DNA of 20,746 nt from NCBI GenBank assembly GCA_020428185.1, contig JAGQNH010000021.1, positions 1 to 20,746 of the forward strand, written 5' to 3'. The notes beneath the pieces were generated by a model. The model was not told the DNA's origin. It did no database searches and was given only the letters and a program-made list of their open reading frames with translations. This stretch comes from Candidatus Saccharimonadota bacterium. GTDB lineage: Bacteria > Patescibacteriota > Saccharimonadia > Saccharimonadales > Saccharimonadaceae. A program made the translations under genes and the position numbers. Below are positions 8,067-15,065 of the stretch, piece after piece (the first letter of the stretch is position 1; each line of letters starts with the position of its first letter).

Positions 8067-8407
8067 TCTATACTCAGCGATCCACTCACCAGCTGGTAGC
8101 TATGACGTGCAAGGTCAAATATTTCGTCTTTTGTTATCTGTCCGCTACAAATAATAGTATTCCAGTGCTTCTTATTCAGATGATATCCCGGCAACACGCT
8201 CTCGTATTTCTCCCTAAGATGCTTTGCGAGCAAGGGGTCACATTTCAAACTCACACGCAATGGACTCGTGCCCTCGGCAACAATTGCAACAATTTTACCT
8301 TCAGGCTTGTTGCCATATTTGTATACTGCCATCCCATCGCCAAACGGATAATCAAGCCATACGCTGGGTAAATCTAGTAAAAATGAATGTATTTCTTCAT
8401 GTTTCAT
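8063..8407 (-). CDS. MmcQ/YjbR family protein
   Basis: 114 residues from ATG 8407 (116 from a GTG at 8413). Family features are visible in order: an N-terminal helix with LLDLPSVWLDYPFG, then KYGNKPEGKIVAIVAEG, a basic LRVSLKCDP strand, YESVLPGYHLNKKHWNTI, and a C-terminal helix DEIFDLARHSYQLV. This is the CyaY-like double-wing fold of the MmcQ/YjbR group, often called DNA-binding, with no settled biochemical role. The first possible start (GTG) overlaps the orn stop in GTGTGA; the ATG lies two bases after that stop. Either way it is the second gene of an orn-mmcQ unit. Its stop overlaps the convergent upstream gene. Confidence 0.85.
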   Translation of the reverse strand: MKHEEIHSFLLDLPSVWLDYPFGDGMAVYKYGNKPEGKIVAIVAEGTSPLRVSLKCDPLLAKHLREKYESVLPGYHLNKKHWNTIICSGQITKDEIFDLARHSYQLVSGSLSID

Positions 8408-8409
8408 AA

Positions 8410-8958
8410 TCACACACGCACCTTGCCTAAATAATATTTCAACTCCATGATACTACCCCTTATATCATCGAGTGCTCGATGAACTTCTGGCTTGGCAAAT
8501 CTCTTATTGTACTTGCCATCAAATACAACCTTCCAGGCACTTACATCCAACATACGATAGTGCAGTCTAGCACTTACCTTTTTCCACTCACTATCAATAA
8601 ACTTTCTATCTTGATGAATGGAATTTCCTGCAAGCAACACTGGGGCATCAAGGTCAAAATGCTCTTCAAGAAATGAGAGTAGCCCCTCCTCAACAGCAAG
8701 TACGTCGGTCGCCTTATCTGAATTATTTTGCGCTAGAAGTGCATCGCGGACTTCCGGGTACGTATTCCAAAAATCAGGAGCAGATGCAATGCGATCTGCA
8801 AAAAGCTTCGGATCAACCTTCACGACTGCCTCAAATGTTCCAATCTCATTGAAATTCCAGTCAGTCACAATAGCCGCAACCTCAACAATTTTGTCCAATT
8901 CCGGATCTAAGCCGGTCATCTCGAGATCCATCCATAATAATTTCGCATGTTTTACCAT
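8410..8958 (-). CDS. orn: Oligoribonuclease
   Basis: A 182-residue DEDDh 3'-5' exoribonuclease that degrades di- to pentaribonucleotides (including pGpG) to mononucleotides in the cytoplasm. All catalytic residues are seen: D11 and E13 in LLWMDLEMTGLD, D117 in GNSIHQDRKFID, H160 and D165 in HRALDDIRGS. Length matches E. coli Orn (~181). ATG 8958 is preceded at six bases by a perfect TATAAT, so it probably has its own promoter and a leaderless transcript, although msrB ends only 17 bases upstream. It is followed by the mmcQ-like gene with overlapping or adjoining start. Confidence 0.96.
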   Translation of the reverse strand: MVKHAKLLWMDLEMTGLDPELDKIVEVAAIVTDWNFNEIGTFEAVVKVDPKLFADRIASAPDFWNTYPEVRDALLAQNNSDKATDVLAVEEGLLSFLEEHFDLDAPVLLAGNSIHQDRKFIDSEWKKVSARLHYRMLDVSAWKVVFDGKYNKRFAKPEVHRALDDIRGSIMELKYYLGKVRV

Positions 8959-8964
8959 ACGACT

Positions 8965-8970
8965 ATTATA
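8965..8970 (-). promoter_or_regulatory. -10 box of orn (leaderless)
   Basis: A perfect TATAAT on the minus strand ends six bases (AGTCGT) before the orn ATG. It sits in the 17-base gap after the msrB stop. There is no room for a Shine-Dalgarno. No clear -35 is visible in the end of msrB. Confidence 0.55.
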
Positions 8971-8975
8971 CAGGT

Positions 8976-9374
8976 CTAGTGTTTATCTGGATCGAATTTT
9001 AGACTTAACGAGTTAATACAATATCGCTGATCCGTCGGCACACCAAGACCCTCACCTTCAAACACATGTCCCAAATGGCTACCACATGTCGCACATGTTA
9101 CCTCTGTTCTGCTCATTCCCAGGGAATCATCAGAAGTCAATACAACTGATCCTGGGATTGCATCAAAAAAACTAGGCCACCCGCACTGAGCATCAAATTT
9201 TTTATCACTTTCAAAAAGCTTAACGCCACACGCACCGCATGTATATAAACCCGCGTCAAACATATCATCATATTCACCGCTAAACGCCGGCTCAGTTCCC
9301 TTCTCACGAAGCACATGATACTGCTCAGGCGTTAGTTCATCCTGCCATTCACTTTCAGACTTGTCGATCTTCAT
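8976..9374 (-). CDS. msrB: Peptide methionine (R)-S-oxide reductase
   Basis: Reduces methionine-R-sulfoxide in proteins, repairing oxidative damage. 132 residues from ATG 9374. The zinc site is two CxxC pairs (C46/C49 in YTCGACG and C94/C97 in CATCGSHLGH). The catalytic Cys is C119 in DQRYCINSLSL, and C64 in CGWPSF is a candidate resolving Cys. An in-frame ATG at 9410 would add 12 residues that overlap mscL. The 9374 start is preferred because AAAGGAG lies 10 bases upstream and the N-terminus matches the family. It is seven bases downstream of the mscL stop, so the two form an operon in which the mscL end carries the msrB ribosome binding site. Confidence 0.95.
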   Translation of the reverse strand: MKIDKSESEWQDELTPEQYHVLREKGTEPAFSGEYDDMFDAGLYTCGACGVKLFESDKKFDAQCGWPSFFDAIPGSVVLTSDDSLGMSRTEVTCATCGSHLGHVFEGEGLGVPTDQRYCINSLSLKFDPDKH

Positions 9375-9381
9375 ACGAATA

Positions 9382-9801
9382 TTACTCCTTTTTCTTGTCA
9401 AGACGATCAAGCCCAGCTATATGCACCATCACATAAATCACAAAAACCGTTGCAACGAGTGTGATCAGCGACGAAAGAGCCGCGCCCCATTGAAAATCCG
9501 CGACACGCCCCCATAATTCAACATGCCACACCTGTACCTCAAGAGTTTTGTGCGTACCGACAATAAACTGCACAATCGGTGTTATAAAGCCTTCGACAAT
9601 CGTCTTCACTGTACCACTTGCGACAGTACCAATCGCAAGACCGATTGCCATTCCTACTATTCCTTTATCTCGTATAAAGTCAGTGAAACTGGTTGCCTGC
9701 TTGGCCATAGATATAACAACCGTCTTTTCCTTTGCGACTTGCGCCTTTTCAACGGCTCTCGTCTTTGCGTGTCGTACCTTCGATTTGATTCTCTGAGTCA
9801 T
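9382..9801 (-). CDS. mscL: Large-conductance mechanosensitive channel
   Basis: A pentameric inner-membrane channel that opens under membrane tension to release solutes during hypo-osmotic shock. 139 residues. The MscL core begins near residue 39: FTDFIRDKGIVGMAIGLAIG (amphipathic N-helix and first membrane helix), TVKTIVEGFITPIVQFIVG (its continuation and loop), and a second helix at about 108-128 (LSSLITLVATVFVIYVM), then a charged RLDKKKE tail as in E. coli. A basic/Ala-rich extension of ~35 residues precedes the core; E. coli lacks it. The start at 9801 is supported by GGAG six bases upstream; ATG 9708 would give a normal-length protein but has no ribosome binding site. First gene of an mscL-msrB operon. 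Confidence 0.9.
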   Translation of the reverse strand: MTQRIKSKVRHAKTRAVEKAQVAKEKTVVISMAKQATSFTDFIRDKGIVGMAIGLAIGTVASGTVKTIVEGFITPIVQFIVGTHKTLEVQVWHVELWGRVADFQWGAALSSLITLVATVFVIYVMVHIAGLDRLDKKKE

Positions 9802-9826
9802 ACTGCTCTCCGATTAATATGGTGTC

Positions 9827-9832
9827 ATTGTA
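9827..9832 (-). promoter_or_regulatory. Possible -10 box of mscL-msrB
   Basis: TACAAT on the minus strand, about 25 bases before the mscL ATG, leaving a short leader that contains the GGAG site. The -35 position reads TTTCTT, a poor match. Confidence 0.35.
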
Positions 9833-9859
9833 TAGGATTCTAATTTTATAAGAAAGATT

Positions 9860-9907
9860 GTTAGATGAAGTAGCATAGAAGATACCTCTTATGCTACTTC
9901 ATCTAAC
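9860..9907. repeat. 18-bp perfect inverted repeat (hairpin)
   Basis: The arms 9860-9877 (GTTAGATGAAGTAGCATA) and 9890-9907 are exact reverse complements, separated by a 12-base loop. On the minus strand the hairpin is followed by AATCTTTCTT, which is T-rich but not a clean T tract. It could be a second, weak terminator ahead of mscL. A 14/15 copy of the arm (inverted relative to the left arm) occurs at 10150-10164, across the argS stop codon. Confidence 0.75.
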
Positions 9908-10017
9908 GTTCCGTGCCTACCTGGGTCGCAGATAGTGTCATGCCTTCGCTGTGATGGGCCACCGACAAATAGTCGACATCCGGTACAACTCGCACGGTAA
10001 GAACATCCCCTCAGAAC

Positions 10018-10044
10018 AAAAAATCTCGCCGTTTGTTCGGCGAG
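10018..10044 (-). terminator. Rho-independent terminator downstream of argS
   Basis: On the minus strand, CTCGCCG, a six-base loop AACAAA and CGGCGAG form a 7-bp GC-rich stem, followed by ATTTTTT. This is a classical intrinsic terminator about 110 bases after the argS stop. Flanking bases (CAGAACAA 10012-10019 with TTGTTCTG 10045-10052) could extend the stem around the T tract. Confidence 0.75.
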
Positions 10045-10130
10045 TTGTTCTGCGGAAAATATCAGGAACTAACTCGCCGACGAATCAATAATCACGATAA
10101 TGAGACCGCTGATAATTGAGTTTTGGCGAG
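10025..10130 (-). promoter_or_regulatory. Attenuator-like alternating complementary segments
   Basis: Reading the minus strand there are four segments: CTCGCC (10130-10125), CGGCGAG (10079-10073), CTCGCCG (10044-10038) and CGGCGAG (10031-10025), then six T. Segments 1:2, 2:3 and 3:4 can pair. 3:4 is the terminator, and 2:3 extends to 13 bp with one bulged base (10066-10079 with 10038-10050) and would prevent the terminator. This is the topology of an attenuator or riboswitch expression platform. It lies in the 355-base gap between argS and mscL. Nothing else recognisable is present in 9908-10011, which has further short self-complementary stretches. Confidence 0.45.
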
Positions 10131-10156
10131 ATATAATTCCCATACTACCTATGCTA

Positions 10157-11785
10157 CTACATCTTTTCGGGAGCGACAATGCCCAAAATCATCAATCCAG
10201 CGCGCAGTGTATCCGCATACATCGCCACAATTCCTGCTCGATGAGATTCCTTTTCGTTCCCGACGACCTGATTCTTTTCATAATATCGATTAAACTCTTG
10301 CGCGAGCTCAAACAAATAATTACAGATATAGTGTGGTTCTAAGCTTTGTGTTGATAGAGCCACCAATTCTCCATACTCACCCAACTTTCTCACAAGCATT
10401 CTATCCTCAGGATACAAGTTGTCTGATACACGAATATCTCCTGCTGTTTTCTCAAGTATGCGACGTGCTCTTGCGTGCGCGTACTGCAAGTAGCTACCCG
10501 TATTTCCAGTCAAACTAACAGCATCGCTTACATCAAATACGACATCGCTCCCAACCTTCACCTTCAGGAACTGATAGCGGAGAGCTCCTGCAACAATCTC
10601 ATCAGTTGGCTCACCACCCCTCTCTTTTATCGCCTCACGAAACTGGTCAAACAACCAACCTATCTCAACCACATCGCCGTCGCGACTACTCATCTTTCCA
10701 GTAGTCAATTTCACCAGTCCCGTTGGTATATTGACCGTAACAGATTTCAATTCAGGTATACATAGTTCCGCAGCAGCAATCACGCCCTTGAAATAATCAC
10801 GTTGTTCACCACCCGTAACAATATAGCTCTTCTCTGCATGATAGGCGTTGTTTTTTAATTGCATCAACCCCAAATCACGAGCGGCATATAACCCACTGCC
10901 ATTGCTTGCAACAAACGCATTATCAAATGATCCGTACTCACTACCCTTAAAGATAAGTGCTCCGTTAGATTCTTGAAACACATCAGGTACATTGTTTCGA
11001 ACCGTCTCTACTCCGACCGGATCAGCTTCGCTTTCCAAAAAACGTCGTTCGACAGAAATATTGCCAAGTTGCGCAACAGTCGCATCTATTTGCTCAAAAC
11101 TCCACGCCTTACACGTTTCGTACACATGCTTATACAAATCAGATGTTGGCGAAAATGACTCCTTGGCGAGCGCATCGATCTCCAGCTTGGCCACCTCATC
11201 TTCTTTATAAGCCCTTGAGCCCTCTGCATACATCCTAGACATAAATGTATTTCGCTCATCAACCGGAACATTGTGCAATTTCGAGATGTTACCGTCAACA
11301 TATCTCAAGAGACTATACATACTTTTACCAACATGCAGACCGACATCACCGTGATAACTCACACGATGAACCACAGCTCCATCGACTGCCAGCAAGCTAG
11401 CAATAGTATCAGCTAAAACGGCATTGAATGCATGTCCAATATGCATAGCCTTAAATGGATTAGGATTATTCGTCTCAATGACAACCTTCATACCTGCGCG
11501 CTTTGGATGCGGTTCATTTTTCACAAGTTGCAGCAATGCTTTATCGCTTAGGCGAATATTTATAAACCCAGGACCAGCAATAGATACTTCGGAGAAATCA
11601 CCAACATGTTGCATCTTATCAACAAGTTGCATTGCAATATCTCGAGGATTCTTCCCGACCTCTTTTGCAAGTTGCATTGCAATGTTTGTTGAATAATCTC
11701 CAAACTGTGGTTCAGGTCTTGAAAGTTGCACATCGGTCTTAACACCGAACAGTTCTTCTACAATGAGAGCAATTTGTGTATTCAT
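10157..11785 (-). CDS. argS: Arginyl-tRNA synthetase
   Basis: Class I aminoacyl-tRNA synthetase that charges tRNA-Arg with arginine. 542 residues, slightly short for the family (~550-580). N-terminal additional domain about residues 1-90 (GDYSTNIAMQLAKEVGKNPR and GPGFINIRL), ATP-binding HIGH at 115-118 (NPNPFKAMHIGHAFNAVL), and the second signature GKMSSRDGD at 363-371. The C-terminal anticodon-binding helical domain ends GLMILGIVAPEKM, as in other bacterial ArgS. ATG 11785 lies eight bases after a perfect TATAAT, with GGGAG between, so the transcript has a very short leader or none. A terminator lies ~110 bases past the stop. Confidence 0.97.
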   Translation of the reverse strand: MNTQIALIVEELFGVKTDVQLSRPEPQFGDYSTNIAMQLAKEVGKNPRDIAMQLVDKMQHVGDFSEVSIAGPGFINIRLSDKALLQLVKNEPHPKRAGMKVVIETNNPNPFKAMHIGHAFNAVLADTIASLLAVDGAVVHRVSYHGDVGLHVGKSMYSLLRYVDGNISKLHNVPVDERNTFMSRMYAEGSRAYKEDEVAKLEIDALAKESFSPTSDLYKHVYETCKAWSFEQIDATVAQLGNISVERRFLESEADPVGVETVRNNVPDVFQESNGALIFKGSEYGSFDNAFVASNGSGLYAARDLGLMQLKNNAYHAEKSYIVTGGEQRDYFKGVIAAAELCIPELKSVTVNIPTGLVKLTTGKMSSRDGDVVEIGWLFDQFREAIKERGGEPTDEIVAGALRYQFLKVKVGSDVVFDVSDAVSLTGNTGSYLQYAHARARRILEKTAGDIRVSDNLYPEDRMLVRKLGEYGELVALSTQSLEPHYICNYLFELAQEFNRYYEKNQVVGNEKESHRAGIVAMYADTLRAGLMILGIVAPEKM

Positions 11786-11793
11786 TACTCCCT

Positions 11794-11799
11794 ATTATA
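11794..11799 (-). promoter_or_regulatory. -10 box of argS
   Basis: A perfect TATAAT on the minus strand ends eight bases before the argS ATG; the bases between are AGGGAGTA. No good -35 is visible. A transcript starting at the usual distance would begin at or just before the ATG. Confidence 0.55.
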
Positions 11800-11871
11800 C
11801 CCCGATAAGTCAGGAATATAAGAGGTCATATTTTTTTGTTGCAAAAAACAACCTAGAATTGAACAAATGAA

Positions 11872-12066
11872 TTAAACGTCTGCTTCAAAATCGAGATCTT
11901 CACCAAAATGTGCGTCTTCTTCAGCTTCTCGATACTCTTCTTCAAGAGCATCACCAAGCACGCCACCAGATACAGGACTTGTGCCCTTTACGTTGCGTAG
12001 TACATAACGCAATACGCGATTATCATCGTGATAATTAATTGGTTCGTTATTGTGATCTTCTGACAT
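11872..12066 (-). CDS. Small acidic protein, function unknown
   Basis: 64 residues with no recognised family and no cysteines. The N-terminal half has INYHDDNRVLRYVLRNVKGT. The C-terminal half is strongly acidic (LEEEYREAEEDAHFGEDLDF) and probably helical or disordered. It looks genuine: it has the best promoter of the window (TTGACA-N17-TACTAT), a ~20-base leader with AAAGG, and a clean stop. It lies between pyrG and argS on the same strand, 67 bases after the pyrG stop. A role as a regulator or partner of a basic protein or nucleic-acid-binding complex would be a guess. Confidence 0.7.
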   Translation of the reverse strand: MSEDHNNEPINYHDDNRVLRYVLRNVKGTSPVSGGVLGDALEEEYREAEEDAHFGEDLDFEADV

Positions 12067-12091
12067 TTTTGTTTGTTACCTTTGTACACTC

Positions 12092-12120
12092 ATAGTAGCA
12101 CTTATGCTTATGATTGTCAA
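12092..12120 (-). promoter_or_regulatory. Strong sigma-70 promoter before the small acidic gene
   Basis: Minus strand: perfect -35 TTGACA (12115-12120), a 17-base spacer and -10 TACTAT (12092-12097). Predicted start near 12085, giving a leader of about 20 bases. It directly follows the pyrG stop (12134). Confidence 0.8.
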
Positions 12121-12133
12121 GTTACCTAATCTA

Positions 12134-13717
12134 TCACCCCTTCATTGCAGCACGTATCAAACCAAGAAATAGTGGATGGGGCTGATTAGGTCGTGACTTG
12201 AACTCTGGGTGCGCTTGTGTAGCTACAAAGTACGACCCATCCTTTGATTCAACAAACTCCACCAACTTGCCGTCTGGAGATGTTCCAGATATGGTTAGTC
12301 CGCCCTTTTCTATCTGATCCGCAAAGTTCTGATTCACCTCATAGCGATGGCGATGTCGCTCAACCACTGATGTCGCATTATAGGCTTTGGCCACGGCACT
12401 ATCCTTCTTCAATTTCGCCACGTAATTACCCAGTCGTAATGTACCTCCAGTAGATTCCTTGCCTTCTTGACCATCCATGATATACACGACATTGCTTGAT
12501 GTCGATGGGTCAAATTCTGTACTATTCGCATCTGAGAGCCCCGCGCGCCGCGCCGCTGCAATCACCGCGACCTGCAGACCAAGACAAAGGCCAAGATATG
12601 GCTTGCCTGTTTTGAGTGCGTACGAAGCAGCGGCAATCTTACCAGGAATCCCCCGACCACCAAACCCACCAGGCACCAGAAGTGCGTCAACCTTCTTGAA
12701 GTCCGTTGGCGTCGCAGTCTCCGCATTAATCCACTTGATATCCACAGTTACATCCTCGTGCCATCCAGCAGATTTGATAGCTTCCAAAACTGATATATAC
12801 GTGTCTTCATTGTCCATATATTTAGCAACGAGACCTATGGATATTTTCTTCTTGTGCGTACTCGTCTGCGCCTGAACAATTTTTTTCCATTTATTCAAAT
12901 TCGGTCGCTTCGTATTGCCTGTGAATTTGCTAAGTACGCCATTGATACCACTTGCAGCAATAGAAAGAGGGATTTCAAATACTGTCGACGCATTAGGTAG
13001 TAAAATCACCGAATTTTCATCGACACCACTAAATAGACTAATCTTTTTTGCGACTCCTGCAGGCGCCGTCGAATCAGTGCGCACAACAACTGCATCTGGC
13101 ACAATTCCAAAGCCCCTTAGGTCATTTAGGGCATTTTGTGCTGGCTTCGTCTTAAATTCCTTGCTTGTACCGATGAACGGTACATAGACGACATGTACAT
13201 AAAAGCAATTTTCTCTCCCGACACGATTTGCGAATTCACGAATAGCCTCGACAAAACTCAAGCCTTCGTAATCTCCAACCGTGCCACCAATCTCAACTAT
13301 ATGAATATCTGCTCCATCTGCTGCTTCAGCAATCGCATCCTGAATCGCTGATGTTAGGTGTGGCACAAGCTGAACAGTCTTACCGCCAAACTTTCCCGCA
13401 CGCTCGTCAGCAATAAGATTCTGCAACAACCGCCCAGATAGTGTCGCATTTTTTTGTGTCAATTCAATATCCAAGAATCGCTCATAATGACCAAGATCGA
13501 GATCCGTCTCGGCACCATCCACAGTCACAAAACACTCACCGTGCTCAGCTGGATTTAAAAGTCCCGCATCTACATTAAGATACGGGTCACATTTTTGAAT
13601 TGAGACGCTTAATCCTTTGCCTTGTAGTACAGCGCCGATACTAGCCGCTGTGATACCCTTGCCGACACCTGATAATACACCACCAGTTACAAATATAAAT
13701 TTCTGCTTTTTCACCAT
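12134..13717 (-). CDS. pyrG: CTP synthase
   Basis: Converts UTP to CTP with ATP and glutamine, the last step of pyrimidine ribonucleotide synthesis. 527 residues (usual 535-550). The amidoligase domain begins with the P-loop GGVLSGVGKGITAAS (12-26), then DPYLNVDAGLLNPAEHGE and GAETDLDLGHYERF, and later GGTVGDYE. The class I glutamine amidotransferase domain has the nucleophile C378 in GLCLGLQVAV and the H503/E505 pair in AHPEF; GGFGGRG forms the oxyanion region. All catalytic residues are present. An extended -10 lies upstream, and GGGAGA about 12 bases before the ATG may serve as ribosome binding site. zwf ends 64 bases upstream on the same strand, so partial read-through from the nrd-zwf operon is possible. 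Confidence 0.98.
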   Translation of the reverse strand: MVKKQKFIFVTGGVLSGVGKGITAASIGAVLQGKGLSVSIQKCDPYLNVDAGLLNPAEHGECFVTVDGAETDLDLGHYERFLDIELTQKNATLSGRLLQNLIADERAGKFGGKTVQLVPHLTSAIQDAIAEAADGADIHIVEIGGTVGDYEGLSFVEAIREFANRVGRENCFYVHVVYVPFIGTSKEFKTKPAQNALNDLRGFGIVPDAVVVRTDSTAPAGVAKKISLFSGVDENSVILLPNASTVFEIPLSIAASGINGVLSKFTGNTKRPNLNKWKKIVQAQTSTHKKKISIGLVAKYMDNEDTYISVLEAIKSAGWHEDVTVDIKWINAETATPTDFKKVDALLVPGGFGGRGIPGKIAAASYALKTGKPYLGLCLGLQVAVIAAARRAGLSDANSTEFDPSTSSNVVYIMDGQEGKESTGGTLRLGNYVAKLKKDSAVAKAYNATSVVERHRHRYEVNQNFADQIEKGGLTISGTSPDGKLVEFVESKDGSYFVATQAHPEFKSRPNQPHPLFLGLIRAAMKG

Positions 13718-13745
13718 AGGTTTTTAGTCTCTCCCATGGGGTTTC

Positions 13746-13754
13746 ATTGTACCA
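13746..13754 (-). promoter_or_regulatory. Extended -10 promoter of pyrG
   Basis: TGGTACAAT on the minus strand, an extended -10 (TGn plus TACAAT), about 29 bases before the pyrG ATG. This leaves a short leader containing GGGAGA. No convincing -35. Between it and the zwf stop lies a perfect 10-bp palindrome, ACGCTAGCGT (13770-13779). Confidence 0.45.
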
Positions 13755-13781
13755 TTTTGCCTACGAATAACGCTAGCGTAA

Positions 13782-15059
13782 TCAGGCGTTTATAATATCG
13801 TCTACGCTACTCCCAGATGGATATTTCTGCACATCAGTTACACTACTCCAGTATTGCTGAACAGGAGCTAATATCTCCCATGCTCGCAACACCTCATCGT
13901 TAGTAGCGAACAAACTCTTTCTGCTACTGATTGCATCGACAAGAACTTGCTCGTACGCGTCAGGTAATCGCGTATCTGCCGGATACATGTAACTAAGCTT
14001 TTGATGCTCAAGCTCCTGGTCATACCCAGGTTTTTTCGTCATCAAATCAATCTCTATCCCCTCATCCGGCTGAATCTTAAATATCAAACAATCACCCTGT
14101 CCATTCGTCGAACCTCTAAAATGAATACGCACTTCGGTCTTTTTACAATCAAGCGCCTTGCCGGTAGTCAATCGAAGTGGCACAGAAGCCCATCGAGGAT
14201 TATTCGAGTGCAGTTCAAGTGACACAAATGTCTCCACTGGACTATGCGGATTGTCGACTTCACTCTGATAATTATCGTATTGCGCACGAATACTCCTCAC
14301 TGGATCTGCAGGTTCAACAGCGCTCAGCGCAGCAAGTCGATGCCCGGGAAGACTCTCCCAATCAAGCTCGCCTTCTAGCGACAACAACACAAGGGCGAGT
14401 AGCTGCATCAAATGTCCCTGAACAACATCCCGTAGTGCACCTGTTTGTTCATAAAACGCCACTCGGCCCTCGATACCAATCGACTCAAGCGCGACAACCT
14501 CAACGCGCTCGATATACTCGGCACTCCAAAGATGCGAGAAGATCGCATTTCGTGCACGAAATGCAACAATGTTTTGCGCCATTTCCTTTGCGAGAAAATG
14601 GTCTATACGATATACCTGAGACTCATCAAAATATGTCGCAGTATGCTCAACCATTGCGCGAGCACTGTCCAAATCTTTGCCAAATGGCTTCTCTAGCAAT
14701 AGCTTGTGGCGTGGACCATTCATACCAGCTTGGCCCAAGCGCTCTATTATGTTCGTAACAGAATCAGGAGGAACCGAAAGATAATACAAGACCTGCTCAT
14801 CGTCACCCGCATCAATATAGTCCTTAAGACGCTCGTAGTGTTGTGTATCATTCAGATCCATTTGAAACAACGATGTAGTGCCGTCGAGGTGCTGATGATG
14901 CTCACCGAGCACCTCAAACTGCTCCACTTCTCTTCGAGAAACACCAATAATTCGTAACTCGTCGCATTTTTCGGCTTCGATAACACTTGATAGCGCAGGC
15001 AGTAGCTTCCGCTGCGCCAAGTCGCCCGTGATGCCAAATATTACGAGTGTAGATTTCAT
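13782..15059 (-). CDS. zwf: Glucose-6-phosphate 1-dehydrogenase
   Basis: Oxidises glucose-6-phosphate to 6-phosphogluconolactone and makes NADPH, the first step of the oxidative pentose phosphate pathway. 425 residues, about 60-80 shorter than usual. The Rossmann-type nucleotide site is FGITGDLAQRKLLPAL (8-23), then EKPFGKDL (123-130). The substrate signature RIDHFLAKE is at 151-159 (canonical RIDHYLGKE), and the likely catalytic base His216 is in VVQGHLMQ. It starts six bases after the nrdB stop, so it is the last gene of the nrdA-tail-nrdB-zwf operon. This links NADPH production to ribonucleotide reduction. The shortness is spread over loops; no key motif is missing. Confidence 0.95.
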   Translation of the reverse strand: MKSTLVIFGITGDLAQRKLLPALSSVIEAEKCDELRIIGVSRREVEQFEVLGEHHQHLDGTTSLFQMDLNDTQHYERLKDYIDAGDDEQVLYYLSVPPDSVTNIIERLGQAGMNGPRHKLLLEKPFGKDLDSARAMVEHTATYFDESQVYRIDHFLAKEMAQNIVAFRARNAIFSHLWSAEYIERVEVVALESIGIEGRVAFYEQTGALRDVVQGHLMQLLALVLLSLEGELDWESLPGHRLAALSAVEPADPVRSIRAQYDNYQSEVDNPHSPVETFVSLELHSNNPRWASVPLRLTTGKALDCKKTEVRIHFRGSTNGQGDCLIFKIQPDEGIEIDLMTKKPGYDQELEHQKLSYMYPADTRLPDAYEQVLVDAISSRKSLFATNDEVLRAWEILAPVQQYWSSVTDVQKYPSGSSVDDIINA

Positions 15060-15065
15060 CGGTAC

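Noticed and set aside
9900..10015. Short minus-strand frame with protein-like residues (VRVVPDVDYLSVAHH and onward to a TAG)
   Set aside because: Only ~30 codons, closed by a TGA directly upstream, with no good start plus ribosome binding site, and it lies in a region with strong RNA secondary structure. A gene remnant cannot be excluded but is not supported.
11821..11871. GTTG/CAAC hairpin with A/T runs after the small acidic gene, as a terminator
   Set aside because: The stem is only 4 bp and no T tract follows on the transcribed strand.
13770..13779. Palindrome ACGCTAGCGT between zwf and pyrG as an operator
   Set aside because: A single 10-bp palindrome with no matching copy in the window; could be chance or a weak hairpin.
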